Positions 45,357 to 54,490 are shown, numbered from the stretch's first letter. The stretch is DNA of 64,000 bases from Phycisphaerae bacterium (GCA_002716385.1 PBAX01000008.1:1-64000), one strand, 5' to 3'. The notes: a model not told the origin generated them from the sequence alone. A program made the numbers and translations.

Positions 45357-46475
45357 TCAGGCCAGCAGTGAGATCAGCGTGATGATCGCCGTGAGCATGG
45401 AAACCACGACGATTCCGGTCAGAATCGTCGCCTTGGGGTGCTTGATGGAGAAGGCCCGGAAGTCCTCGGAGAGCGAGGCGCTCGTATCGGGGTGGTCCGA
45501 GTGCTGGGCCTTCTCAAGATCCCTCAGCATGGCGTCTGAGGAGCTGTAGCGGGCGTCTGCATCGTGTGCATGACTTCGGGAGACGACTCGTCTGAGTGCC
45601 TCCAGCGGCCACTGGGTGGCGTCCTCGAGTTCGTGTCTGAACAGCCATTCCAGAATGGCGCCAAGCGAGTAGAGATCGACACGCGTATCAAGACGGGACC
45701 ATGGGATATCCATGCTCTCGGGTGCACGACAGGCCAGTCCCTCATGGGGTGTCGCTGCCAGATGATGTCTCAGAAGCCTCGGCAGGCCGACGGCCTGAAT
45801 GGCTGGATGACCCAGTTCGTCGATCAGAATGCGTTCAGGATGAAGGTCGCCGTCCAGAATGGCTCTTCCGTGACTGAAGGCGATCGCTTCAACGAGTCGC
45901 ATGGCCACATTGAGTCGCTTGTCGAATGACGGGTTCTGCTCATCGACCCACTGGACGAGGTTCGGTTTTATGGTGTCCGAGGTGACGATGAACGCCCGTG
46001 GGCCGGTACCCAGGATGGCGGTTCCGATCTCGAGCAGAGGTTCGATTCCAGGGTGCTCGAGACGCGTCATCGACTCGGACTCGATGCGTATCCGGCGGAC
46101 ATCGTTGTTGTCCAGCTCGGGCGTCAGGACCCGGAGTATGACCCGCTCACGCGAGCCTTCCGTTTCAGCGAGGAAGGAGTCCTCCTCGCCACCTTCCAGC
46201 CGCTCGAGCAACCGGAAGTTTCCAAGAAGATCACCAGCGCCCGGTGCCGCGATGGCGCCTTCCTCAGCCTCTCCTGCCGAGAGGGTGTGCGATGGATCCG
46301 TCGAGGAGAGGGCCTTCTCGGTCGAGCCATACTGGCTCAACAAGAGGCTGACCTCCGATTTCAGGGCGTCATCTTCTCCACACGACTCGAGCAGGAAATG
46401 CTCGCGCCGCTCCACAGGCAGGTCGAGTGCCTTGCTGAAGATCCGATCGGCTTGTTGCTGGGTGTCCTGTTTCAA
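45357..46475 (-). CDS. Membrane-anchored serine/threonine pseudokinase
   Basis: The 372-residue protein begins like planctomycete Ser/Thr kinases (ALDLPVERREHFLLESCGEDD) and keeps the kinase fold order (about residues 85-330), with APES and DLYSLGAILEWLF in the C-lobe. Key catalytic residues are altered: the VAIK Lys is Arg (VILRVL, about 115), the HRD region reads LDGDLHPERIL with His and Arg in place of the usual Lys and Asn, and the DFG position reads VGL (about 229-231), lacking the metal-binding Asp. It is therefore very likely inactive as a kinase and may act as a scaffold. One C-terminal membrane helix (ILTGIVVVSMLTAIITLISL) is present. The start codon is TTG. Confidence 0.83.
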   Translation of the reverse strand: MKQDTQQQADRIFSKALDLPVERREHFLLESCGEDDALKSEVSLLLSQYGSTEKALSSTDPSHTLSAGEAEEGAIAAPGAGDLLGNFRLLERLEGGEEDSFLAETEGSRERVILRVLTPELDNNDVRRIRIESESMTRLEHPGIEPLLEIGTAILGTGPRAFIVTSDTIKPNLVQWVDEQNPSFDKRLNVAMRLVEAIAFSHGRAILDGDLHPERILIDELGHPAIQAVGLPRLLRHHLAATPHEGLACRAPESMDIPWSRLDTRVDLYSLGAILEWLFRHELEDATQWPLEALRRVVSRSHAHDADARYSSSDAMLRDLEKAQHSDHPDTSASLSEDFRAFSIKHPKATILTGIVVVSMLTAIITLISLLA

Positions 46476-46570
46476 GATGCCACTAGGGTACCACGCCCGA
46501 TCACCTCAAATCACCTGCATATCGACTGAAATCAACCGTTCCTGCGGAAACGGTGCCGAGAAGCCCGCCG

Positions 46571-47206
46571 CTACTGCCTGATGGTTTCCAGTGAAACAAT
46601 GATCTTGACCGTGTCGCCGAGCGCACCGCGTTCAACGCCCCAGTTCATGCCATGCTCGCTTCGCTTGATCGTGAACGTCGCTTCGAATCCGCTTCGGAGC
46701 CCTCGGCCCATGTCAGCCGTGCCGATTCGTTCCAACTTCACATTCACCGGCTTGGTTTTCCCAAGAAGCGTGAGTTCCCCGGTCATGATCCAGTTGTTCT
46801 CTCCATCTGGCGTGCAACCGGTGCTCTTGAATGTCATGTTCGGGAATTCGGGCTCGTTGAAGAAGTCCGCGTTTCGAAGGTGCTTGTCGAGATTGCTGTT
46901 CCCGGAGTCGACGCTGCTGATCGGAATCTTGATGTCGAATTCGGGGCAGGCCTGACCGGTGTGATCCCACTTCACCTCTCCGGTGGGTTCGTTGAATCTT
47001 CCCCAGAAGGCGCCTGCGCCCATGTGGGTGACACGAAAGAGCGCGGTGCTGTGAACCGTGTCGACCTTCCAGGTCGATGGACCATCGGCTGTCGTCGGCG
47101 TGGGGGAGTCGTCCTGTCTGGTCAGACCACCAGCGACGATGGCGAAGCAGATGAGGGCGACGGTAGAAAAGAGCCAGGTCATTCTTGATGGTGTTGTCAG
47201 GTTCAT
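46571..47206 (-). CDS. YceI-family periplasmic protein
   Basis: The ATG at 47206 has GGAGG nine bases upstream. A signal anchor (WLFSTVALICFAIVAGGLT) is followed by a YceI-like lipocalin domain: WKVDTVHSTALFRVTHMGAG, GEVKWD, SVDSGNSNLDKHLRNADFFN, FPNMTFKST, TGELTLLGKTKPVNVKLER and GDTVKIIVSLETI. The family binds isoprenoid or lipid-like ligands in the periplasm. The length (211 residues) is normal. A 490-base stretch upstream (47207-47696) holds no recognised gene. Confidence 0.93.
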   Translation of the reverse strand: MNLTTPSRMTWLFSTVALICFAIVAGGLTRQDDSPTPTTADGPSTWKVDTVHSTALFRVTHMGAGAFWGRFNEPTGEVKWDHTGQACPEFDIKIPISSVDSGNSNLDKHLRNADFFNEPEFPNMTFKSTGCTPDGENNWIMTGELTLLGKTKPVNVKLERIGTADMGRGLRSGFEATFTIKRSEHGMNWGVERGALGDTVKIIVSLETIRQ

Positions 47207-47696
47207 GATTCGATCCTCCATGGACAGGTTGGTTGATGGTTCAGCAGTCGGCTTCGATTCTAGGGGTCGAGGGAGTCATCTCGCAGGTGGATGCCGGTTC
47301 TGGAGCTTTGGGCAACCTCTTGATGCTCAATTGCGTATGTGCTTGCAGAGGGTAGTTGACGGCATGACAGATGGCCTGATCCAACGGCCATTGCTGATGG
47401 TTTCAGGAGGACGTTTCTATGGGACACACCACAAATTTTCTGTTTCATGGCCGTGTTTTTATGCCGTATTCGGATCTAAGCCGAACAAATAGCCTGTGAA
47501 CAGGGGTACCAGTCATGGGGGTGGAGTTCTCCCGGATGGATGGATTGTGCGGATAAGAGGAGAAAAACCCCGCCCTTCCGGCTCCATGACCGCCAATTTC
47601 CCTCTTAAGTCTCGAATTGGCCCATCGGGCCTGTCATACTCTTTCGATTCGCGATCTCATTTTTGCCCGTAAACACCGGGCGGTAAGACACTTCAG
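47207..47696. other. Gene-free stretch between divergent genes
   Basis: This 490-base stretch lies between the divergent YceI and beta-helix genes. Short open frames here show no ribosome binding site, signal or family pattern. It must contain promoters for both neighbours. No riboswitch, tRNA or strong inverted repeat was recognised. Confidence 0.5.
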
Positions 47697-48767
47697 ATGA
47701 CCTTGATCCGTTCCATATTCGCCTTGCTTCTGGCATTCTGCCCGGCCACCCTTCTCGGGGCGCAGGTGAATGTTCCAGAGCAGTGGCCGACTATCCAGGA
47801 GGCGATCGATCACGCCTCGGCTGGAGACGTGATCTCGGTTGGCCCGGGATCATGGAACGAGGCTGTTGATCTCAAGGGCAAGCCAGTCACGCTGCTGGGC
47901 AGAGAAGGTGCCGCCAAGACGACACTCGACGGACAGGGACTCAAGAAGAGTGTTCTTCGTTGTACCAATGCAGAGAAGTCATCGACTGTCATCGATGGAT
48001 TCACGATCATCAATGGAACCGGTGATGAAGCCATCTACGGAGAAAAGTCGGCTGTGGGTGGCGGACTCCTCCTTCTGGGAACATCGCCGATCATTCGAAA
48101 TTGCGTCTTCAAGGGTAACAACGTCAACTACCACGGTGGTGGTGTCTACATGGCTCGAGAATCAAGTCCCGTCTTCGACACCTGCGTATTCATGCAAAAC
48201 GGTGCCGAGAAGGGTGGAGGCGTTTTCGGTGTTCAGAGTCAACCCGCATTCATGCGATGCGTGTTCGAGAACAATGAAGGCCGTTACAGCGGCGGCGCCA
48301 TCTACAACTCGGATGGACAGATCAGCAAATTGGACAATTGTCATTTTGTCACGAATCGAGCCAGCTACTACGGCGGAGCGATCTACGAATACGGAAGCAC
48401 CGGCAAGGTCAAGAACTGCGTCTTTGATCGAAATCGAGCGACCTACAAGGGTGGTGCGATCTGCAATGGCTATCGTGGAAACAGTGAACTGGATGGCTGT
48501 CGTTTCCTGTCGAACTACGACGATGTGTCCGGAGGCAGTGCACCACCGATGACGGCTGTGGCACCGGAAGGGGCCTGCATTCTCCAGGATGGTTCGTGCC
48601 TGAATGTCAGCCGTCAATCATGTGATGATGCATCGGGTACATTCAGGGGCAACGGAACAGACTGCAGCGGTCAGCCCGTCAGTCGTCTTGCGAGAAGCAA
48701 CGACCTCAATCGCGATGGGCAAATCGACGACCGTGACGCATTGATGCTGCTACTGCTCTGGCGTTGA
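47697..48767 (+). CDS. Secreted right-handed beta-helix protein
   Basis: The 356-residue protein has a signal peptide (IFALLLAFCPATLLGAQ) and the opening VNVPEQWPTIQEAIDHASAG, related to the two beta-helix genes at 718-4502. About seven coils follow with G-G-G/A-(V/I)-(Y/F) turns (residues 110-285), then one degenerate GACC-type unit (EGACILQDGSCLNVSRQSCD) and a single dockerin-like segment (DLNRDGQIDDRDALMLLLL). It probably folds as a surface or extracellular solenoid. Ligand or substrate unknown. It converges with the ebo cluster at a distance of seven bases. Confidence 0.85.
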   Translation: MTLIRSIFALLLAFCPATLLGAQVNVPEQWPTIQEAIDHASAGDVISVGPGSWNEAVDLKGKPVTLLGREGAAKTTLDGQGLKKSVLRCTNAEKSSTVIDGFTIINGTGDEAIYGEKSAVGGGLLLLGTSPIIRNCVFKGNNVNYHGGGVYMARESSPVFDTCVFMQNGAEKGGGVFGVQSQPAFMRCVFENNEGRYSGGAIYNSDGQISKLDNCHFVTNRASYYGGAIYEYGSTGKVKNCVFDRNRATYKGGAICNGYRGNSELDGCRFLSNYDDVSGGSAPPMTAVAPEGACILQDGSCLNVSRQSCDDASGTFRGNGTDCSGQPVSRLARSNDLNRDGQIDDRDALMLLLLWR

Positions 48768-48774
48768 TACGAGA

Positions 48775-50157
48775 CTACGCTCGGAAGATCGCCTCGAGAA
48801 CGATGTCATGAACGGCCGTGCACGGGATCTGCTCAGGCAGATCGTCGTCGCCTTGTCTGATGATGATGCCATCGCTGCCCGATCCGATCAGACCATGTGA
48901 TCCACCCACTTGACGTGTATCGAGTGAAATGGCGTCCATGAGCATGCGTTGTCCGAGTTTCTTGGCCAGCAGTTTCATGATCAGGCGTGGCTTGCTTCCT
49001 CTCCAGCCAGATGCGAAGAAGAGTTCACGCGGGTCGTATCCGGGCTTTCTGTGTATGTCGACGGTTCGGGCGAAATCCGGAGCCCTGTCTTCATCCAGCC
49101 AATAGTCCCAGGTGAACCACCGATCCTCATCCGCAAGAAGTATGAGATCCCCGGAACGTGGGTGATCCAGCCCCGCCTCTCGGCGAGCCGTCTCGTCCAG
49201 CACCGAAGCCACTCCATCGATCGCCTTCAGGATTCCGGTGATCTCCTCCATGCGCGAGGTGTCCTGGACATAGATGTGCGCCAACTGATGATCGGCCACG
49301 GCGAATGCGCCGCTTCCACCCGGATCGAGCACGTCCCTTCCGAGTTCCTCCCTGACCTGAAGGAGGCCCGTCTCCCGCAGAACCCGGTTGGGGTACACGG
49401 CATCCGTCACGGGCTTGATTCCGTATTCACTGACGATCACGATGTGTCGTCCGGCGGAATGGAGTTTGTCGATCAGATCACCGGCCACCTGATCTATCTC
49501 TGTCATCGCTCGAACACTGGCTGGATGATCCGGGCCATGGCGCTGAAGGTCGTAGTCCAGGTGGGGGAGATAGACCATCAGGAGGTCGGGCGCATATCGG
49601 TCGTGGACGAATCCGGCTGAATCCGCAATCCATCTGCTTGAGGCGATGCTGGCCGTCGGACCCCAGAAGTTGAACAGGGGAAACCGTCCAAGCTTCGACT
49701 GGAGTTCATCTCGCAGGGACGGTGGTGTCGTGTATATGTCGGGAATCTTGCGACCATCTGCGGGATACATCGGCCGTGGTGTGATCGTGATGTCTGTACT
49801 GGCGTGCATCGCGTACCACCAGAAGCAGTTTGCCACGGTGAGCGATGGCGCTCGATGTCGCGCGGTCTCCCATACCTTCTCACCCTGGACGAGATGATTG
49901 GATTGTTTCCAGAATCGAATCTCGGCCTGATCCCGTTCATACCATCCATTTCCGACGATCCCATGTTTCTCGGGCAATGTGCCCGTCAACATGCTGGACT
50001 GCACGCTGCAGGTGACGGCTGGCAGCACCGGAGCCAGTGGGCGTGTGGAACAGGCCGAATTCGCGAATGAGCGAAGTCGCGGCATGCGTTCATCAAGCAT
50101 GTCGGCGGTCAGGCCGACGATGTTGATCAGAGCCACAGGCTTTGGTGTTTCGGTCAC
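48775..50157 (-). CDS. eboF: Alkaline-phosphatase-superfamily protein of the ebo cluster (EboF-type)
   Basis: The 460-residue protein starts at GTG one base after the eboC stop. It has PAVTCSVQSSMLTGTLPEKH, where the Thr is the usual nucleophile of nucleotide pyrophosphatase/phosphodiesterases, then GIVGNGWYERD and FWKQSNHLVQGEKVWE, YLPHLDYDLQRHGPDH with metal ligands, and SHGLIGSGSDG late. This is the phosphodiesterase-like protein found at the end of ebo-type clusters. Its chemical role there is not established. It is the last gene of the cluster. Confidence 0.85.
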   Translation of the reverse strand: MTETPKPVALINIVGLTADMLDERMPRLRSFANSACSTRPLAPVLPAVTCSVQSSMLTGTLPEKHGIVGNGWYERDQAEIRFWKQSNHLVQGEKVWETARHRAPSLTVANCFWWYAMHASTDITITPRPMYPADGRKIPDIYTTPPSLRDELQSKLGRFPLFNFWGPTASIASSRWIADSAGFVHDRYAPDLLMVYLPHLDYDLQRHGPDHPASVRAMTEIDQVAGDLIDKLHSAGRHIVIVSEYGIKPVTDAVYPNRVLRETGLLQVREELGRDVLDPGGSGAFAVADHQLAHIYVQDTSRMEEITGILKAIDGVASVLDETARREAGLDHPRSGDLILLADEDRWFTWDYWLDEDRAPDFARTVDIHRKPGYDPRELFFASGWRGSKPRLIMKLLAKKLGQRMLMDAISLDTRQVGGSHGLIGSGSDGIIIRQGDDDLPEQIPCTAVHDIVLEAIFRA

Positions 50158-50158
50158 A

Positions 50159-51010
50159 TCAGGTTCCTGGTAGAGGTCGGTGAATGATCGTCACGAGTCC
50201 AAAGCAGCATACGGCGATCATTGCAGGAAGCGGAGCGCCCAACAGCCCGAGCAGGAAGGCATCCAGCAGTGACAAGCCCGCGATCGCGCCCAGAACGGCC
50301 GGAACGACTCCAGCCGGGCGGTAGAGGCAGGTCACGATCCACAGGATCTGAAGCAGCAGCAGCAGACCGGTGAGCAGGGTCAGAGGCCAGTTCTGGATTC
50401 CGATGGCCACCGCCATGCACCCACCAAGTGGAAGCAGGAGGACAGGCCAACGCATCGGCTTGCCAGTCGACTCGCGTCGTGCGATCAGGGTTATCCCGGC
50501 GGTCCATAGGCCGATGGCGAGCATGGACCAGAGCAGCCAGGGGGCGGGGGGGACTTCGGTGGCTACCAACGCAGCGATGAGGTACACCAGGCATCGACAC
50601 ATCGACATTCCGATGATGGCGATCGGCCAGAAACGATGACAGGCATCATAGATCAGAACCATGGCAGCCAGCAGGCACGTCGCCGTCAGCACGGCTGGTC
50701 CGAGGAGAATGGTTGAGCCAGTGGCAGCTAGAATGAGAACGATGCCGACAAGTCCTGCTGTACCTCGTCGGATCAGTCCCGCGGGAATCGGTCGATCGGG
50801 TCGATGCCTGCGATCCCAACCTGCATCGAAGACGTCATTGAGAATCATCCCCGCCAGATAGATGGCGATGATGACGCCTGTGATGAAGATCAGCGGCCAC
50901 AGGCTTTCGGTTCCGCCACCGATCATCCAACCGACCAGGACATTGGACAGACATGTTGGTGCGTTGGAAACACGCAGGATGTCCAGCCATGCTCTTAGGC
51001 GGGATTTCAT
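50159..51010 (-). CDS. eboC: UbiA-like prenyltransferase of the ebo cluster (EboC-type)
   Basis: From the ATG at 51010, overlapping the eboE stop as ATGA, the 283-residue protein has eight or nine membrane spans. The first Asp-rich site is NDVFDAGWDRRHRPDRPIPA, typical of UbiA-family enzymes, preceded by ILRVSNAPTCLSNVLVGWM. The second Asp motif of UbiA is weak (LIYDACHRFW). The family transfers prenyl groups in membranes. In ebo clusters the acceptor is unknown. Confidence 0.87.
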   Translation of the reverse strand: MKSRLRAWLDILRVSNAPTCLSNVLVGWMIGGGTESLWPLIFITGVIIAIYLAGMILNDVFDAGWDRRHRPDRPIPAGLIRRGTAGLVGIVLILAATGSTILLGPAVLTATCLLAAMVLIYDACHRFWPIAIIGMSMCRCLVYLIAALVATEVPPAPWLLWSMLAIGLWTAGITLIARRESTGKPMRWPVLLLPLGGCMAVAIGIQNWPLTLLTGLLLLLQILWIVTCLYRPAGVVPAVLGAIAGLSLLDAFLLGLLGAPLPAMIAVCCFGLVTIIHRPLPGT

Positions 51011-52152
51011 GAGGCGGATTCCACATGTCTTCGTGTCCATCTGATCTCATCGGCGATGCCGATCGCCAGTTCATCAATTTCGGGTGCTTCGGGCAGTGCA
51101 TTCCATGCGTAGGTCTCGACTTCCCAGTCGGTGATCTCGGGACGCCCAGCAAGCAGTGCGATCGCCTGCCTGAGGTCGGACTGGGTCGTTGGCAGTGATT
51201 CGATGCGATCCCGATGGACGGGAACATGGAAGTGAATCCGCCAGCAGTCGCCGGGTTGGAGGGTTTCCTGTTCGATCGCTCTTTCAAGATCCTCGTGAAA
51301 GGTGATGCCATCCTCGTTTCGAATCGAGACCTGATGCAGCCATCGGGGTTCGGTGAAGGCCCGGAGCCGTTCCATCGAATCGGGGTCATCGCCTCTGGCT
51401 TCGATGGCCGTGGATACCTGAATCTTGCCTATCTGTATTCCAGCCGAGTCGTAGTTGGCAACGACCTCGGATTGTGATTCGAACATCACGGCTGCATGGC
51501 AGACATCGTGGCACACTCGCAGATGTCGACGAACGATGGATTCGTTGTCCACGTTGAGAAGTCGCTTCTCGAAGAGTTCGACGACATCCTCGGATCGCTG
51601 GAGAAGACAGCCCGGTTCGGGTTCCAGGTCGATGTGCAGGCAGTGCCCGGTACGGGCTTCGATCGCCGCCAGATGATCGGCGGCCTGCTGCAGGTTGACC
51701 ACGGCTCCCTCCATGCGGTCTTCGTCGACGGTCGACCAGCCGATCGGCAGAGTGGAGATGCCGGCGGTCGATTCAGGTGGAATCAGATCGATCAGCAGGT
51801 CTGCGAGATCGATCGTGTACCGGAGACGTTCGGGCCGACTCCAGTCCGGCTGATAGACATCGTGCTTCACACGGTCCTTGTGGAAGTTCCCGTAGGGGAA
51901 TCCATTGAGCGTGAACGCCATGGTGCCAATCTTCTCGAGATCACCACGAAGCTGGCCCGAAGGCAGTCGCAAGGCTTCATCGAGCGTCTCTCTTGAAAGC
52001 CAGAGTCCGATTGGAAGAAGCTCGTCCTCGTCCAGCTCGGTCCGGATCATCGCGACGCATTGGCCGATATTCCCGAGCATGCTGGACAGGTCCGCCCCCG
52101 GATGGACGTTGGTGCAGTAGCCGATCCGTCGTTCAGTGATCGGTTCAGTCAT
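51007..52152 (-). CDS. eboE: TIM-barrel metabolite-traffic protein of the ebo cluster (EboE-type)
   Basis: The 381-residue protein opens RRIGYCTNVHPGADLSSMLG and has TLNGFPYGNFHKDRVKHDVY, HCLHIDLEPEPGCLL and CHDVCHAAVMFE, in keeping with a xylose-isomerase-like TIM barrel of the kind called EboE. Several Glu, His and Asp residues could bind metal. There is no signal peptide, so it is cytoplasmic. The reading frame overlaps eboB by eight bases and eboC by four. Confidence 0.87.
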   Translation of the reverse strand: MTEPITERRIGYCTNVHPGADLSSMLGNIGQCVAMIRTELDEDELLPIGLWLSRETLDEALRLPSGQLRGDLEKIGTMAFTLNGFPYGNFHKDRVKHDVYQPDWSRPERLRYTIDLADLLIDLIPPESTAGISTLPIGWSTVDEDRMEGAVVNLQQAADHLAAIEARTGHCLHIDLEPEPGCLLQRSEDVVELFEKRLLNVDNESIVRRHLRVCHDVCHAAVMFESQSEVVANYDSAGIQIGKIQVSTAIEARGDDPDSMERLRAFTEPRWLHQVSIRNEDGITFHEDLERAIEQETLQPGDCWRIHFHVPVHRDRIESLPTTQSDLRQAIALLAGRPEITDWEVETYAWNALPEAPEIDELAIGIADEIRWTRRHVESAS

Positions 52153-52951
52153 CTTCTGTCTTGAATCGAGGTGATCTGGACAGGAAGGTCTTCGGGTTGT
52201 CCCAGGTCACTTTACTGATCATGTCGTCCGAGTGGCCTCGGCGCCGCATTTCAATTCGAGCTCTGGGTACGGCGAGCGGGTCGCTGGGTCCCCAGTCTCC
52301 CGCGGAGTTCATCCACAGTCGTTCGGTTCCAAATGTCTCGAGGATGTCGACCGCACGTTGGGGAGTGCACTTGCTGTCCGGATACAGCGTCATGCCTGCC
52401 CAGAAGCCGCGGTCAAGCACTTCCGAAACGGTGTGCTCCTCGACATGGTCGATGAGGACACGGTCGGGTTGCATCCCGGCATTGAAGATGGCGTCCATGA
52501 TCAGCCGGGTGCCCTTCAGCTTGTCCTCCAGATGAGGTGTATGCACCAGAACCAGTTGATCAAGTTTGCTGGCCAGTTCCAGATGAGCCTCGAGAATCAG
52601 CATTTCGTTCCGGCTGTTCTTGTTGAGGCCGATCTCACCGATTCCCAGGACATTCGGGCATTCCATGAATTCGGGAATGATGGACATGACTTCCCGCGCG
52701 AAGCCCGCATCCTCGGCTTCCTTCGGATTCACACAGAGCCAGCAATGATGTCTGATCCCGTACTGGGCAGCGCGTTTGGGTTCCGTATCGGTGAGCTGTT
52801 TGTAGTAGTCGTAGAAGCCCTGGGGCGAGCTTCGATCGAATCCAGCCCAGAACGCCGGTTCGGTGATGGCCACACAGCCAGCCATCGCCATGCGTTCATA
52901 GTCGTCCGTGGTTCTCGAAACCATGTGGATATGTGGATCTATGTACTTCAT
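52145..52951 (-). CDS. eboB: TatD-family metal-dependent hydrolase of the ebo cluster (EboB-type)
   Basis: The 268-residue protein begins MKYIDPHIHMVSRTTDDY (H-x-H metal site) and has VLGIGEIGLNKNS (bridging Glu), LVLVHTPH, VLIDHVEEH and NSAGDWG (final Asp), the ligand order of TatD-type amidohydrolases. All ligands appear present. It starts within the stop codon of the small gene upstream (ATGA). The substrate is unknown. It belongs with eboD, eboE, eboC and eboF on one transcript. Confidence 0.87.
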   Translation of the reverse strand: MKYIDPHIHMVSRTTDDYERMAMAGCVAITEPAFWAGFDRSSPQGFYDYYKQLTDTEPKRAAQYGIRHHCWLCVNPKEAEDAGFAREVMSIIPEFMECPNVLGIGEIGLNKNSRNEMLILEAHLELASKLDQLVLVHTPHLEDKLKGTRLIMDAIFNAGMQPDRVLIDHVEEHTVSEVLDRGFWAGMTLYPDSKCTPQRAVDILETFGTERLWMNSAGDWGPSDPLAVPRARIEMRRRGHSDDMISKVTWDNPKTFLSRSPRFKTEDD

Positions 52952-53244
52952 TCAGGAGCCGGAGCGCCAAGCGCTCCCTTCATAGGTGCTGCCTCGAGTG
53001 GTTCGGTCGAATGGTCGCTCAGATGTTCGAGCACTCTGCGGGCTCGCTGTCCCTTGCCGTCATCGAGCATGGTGAGACATTCGAGAAGGGCCTTGATCCT
53101 GAAATCGACCAGATCGCCGGCATCGGCGGCTCGATCGACCCGATCCAGAAACGCAGCAAGATCGATCAGCTTGGCTCGATGCTCGAGGAAATAGGCATCG
53201 GCGATTTCCGAGACGGTCAGGGGGCAGGGTGTGGGATCGGTCAT
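52948..53244 (-). CDS. Small helical protein in the ebo cluster
   Basis: 98 residues from the ATG at 53244 (seven further codons are open upstream). It is mostly helical: VSEIADAYFLEHRAKLIDLA, AFLDRVDRAADAGDLVDFRI, LTMLDDGKGQRARRVLEHLS. It holds the position between eboD and eboB where eboA might be expected, but it is short and I do not recognise it as EboA. It overlaps eboB as ATGA, so co-translation is likely. It may be a separate small partner of the cluster or of the TatD-type enzyme. Confidence 0.65.
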   Translation of the reverse strand: MTDPTPCPLTVSEIADAYFLEHRAKLIDLAAFLDRVDRAADAGDLVDFRIKALLECLTMLDDGKGQRARRVLEHLSDHSTEPLEAAPMKGALGAPAPE

Positions 53245-53290
53245 GAAGCCTGATTCTAGCGTCATGACTCAACGGGGCGAGGCCAATGTC

Positions 53291-54490
53291 TCACGATTCG
53301 ACGGAGAGCAGCTCGTTGACTGATGCAATGGCCTCGAGCATGATCGAGGAATCGATCTCGTGGAGTTCCAGAATCGTTCCGGCGGCGGTGATGGTCGGAA
53401 TCGTGAGTCGGCCGCCGAGATGCTCCCTGAACTCCTCCATTCCCTTGAGTACCGCCATGCCATCGTTCAGGTAGTCGCAGGAACCCAGAAAGCCAAGGGA
53501 ACGCAGGCATCCGACAACCCGATCCACGAGCGTGCGATCCAGTCGATTGATCCTGACCGTGTACTCCAGATCGATGGCGAGACCCATGGCGACGGCATCC
53601 CCATGAGGGACGCTCCATTGGGAGATCGCTTCAATTCGGTGGGCGGCCCAATGACCCAGATCGAGTGGTCGCGCATGTTGATTCTCGAACGGGTCTCCAC
53701 CGTTGACGATGTGATCCATATGAAGTCTGGCGGATGCGAGCATGACGGTTTCCATCGCGGACAGATCCCGTGATCGCAAGCGACCCGACGACTGTTCGAT
53801 GTAATCAAGAAGGGGTGGGTGCTTGAGCAGCGCGACCTTCACGGCTTCACTCAACCCGCCTCTCCAATGGGCTTCGTCCAGACTCTCGAGAAGAGAGAGG
53901 TCGTTGATCACGGCGAGTGGGGGGCTGAAGTTGCCCAGGAAATTCTTGACCCCGAAGGCGTTGATACCGTTCTTGATTCCGATTCCCGCATCACCCTGGG
54001 ATAGGGTGGTCGAGGGCATTCGAATCACGTCTATTCCACGGTGGGATGTCGATGCGGCGAATCCGGCCGCATCGAGAACAGCGCCACCACCAATGATGAG
54101 TACCAGAGACCGTCGGCAGACATGCTGGTCATTGATGGCCGCAGCGACGGTTTCAAATGAGGACCATCCGTTCTTGGTGGATTCGCCACCCGGGATGATG
54201 ACCGGCGGGCCGGTGAACTGGACGCGGGGGGAATGACGCTGCTGCCACTGGTTCAGTGACTCGATCAGATCCGATCTGGCCTCCAGCAGCCCTTCATCGA
54301 TCACGGTGCAGAGGCGGACCTGTTCCATGTCCTCGGGGACCACGGCCATCAGCACATCGTTGCCTTCTGAGAAGGCGTCATGGGTGAAACGCACCCGATG
54401 GGTCCATGGAATCGAGAAGGTCCCATCCACCGATTTCTGGAGGAGCTGGTCCTCCAGCCCGATTTCCTGATTGGAAGAAGGTGATGACAT
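53291..54490 (-). CDS. eboD: 3-dehydroquinate-synthase-like protein of the ebo cluster (EboD-type)
   Basis: The 399-residue protein has the synthase family NAD and metal regions: VLIIGGGAVLDAAGFAAS, IRMPSTTLSQGDAGIGIKNG, GVKNFLGNFSPPLAVINDLS, WRGGLSEAVKVALL, LDLGHWAAHRIE and VPHGDAVAMGL with the zinc His residues. Enzymes of this family cyclise sugar phosphates (AroB, 2-epi-5-epi-valiolone synthase and others). The sequence differs enough from AroB that the ebo version is preferred because of its neighbours. It is first in the cluster. It lies 54 bases after the stop of the phosphatase gene at 54545, so its promoter may be in that gap or further upstream. Confidence 0.87.
   Translation of the reverse strand: MSSPSSNQEIGLEDQLLQKSVDGTFSIPWTHRVRFTHDAFSEGNDVLMAVVPEDMEQVRLCTVIDEGLLEARSDLIESLNQWQQRHSPRVQFTGPPVIIPGGESTKNGWSSFETVAAAINDQHVCRRSLVLIIGGGAVLDAAGFAASTSHRGIDVIRMPSTTLSQGDAGIGIKNGINAFGVKNFLGNFSPPLAVINDLSLLESLDEAHWRGGLSEAVKVALLKHPPLLDYIEQSSGRLRSRDLSAMETVMLASARLHMDHIVNGGDPFENQHARPLDLGHWAAHRIEAISQWSVPHGDAVAMGLAIDLEYTVRINRLDRTLVDRVVGCLRSLGFLGSCDYLNDGMAVLKGMEEFREHLGGRLTIPTITAAGTILELHEIDSSIMLEAIASVNELLSVES

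Noticed and set aside
53291-54490. Assignment as the shikimate-pathway aroB
   Set aside because: The family blocks are present but the neighbouring TatD, EboE-type, UbiA and phosphodiesterase genes make the ebo version much more likely.
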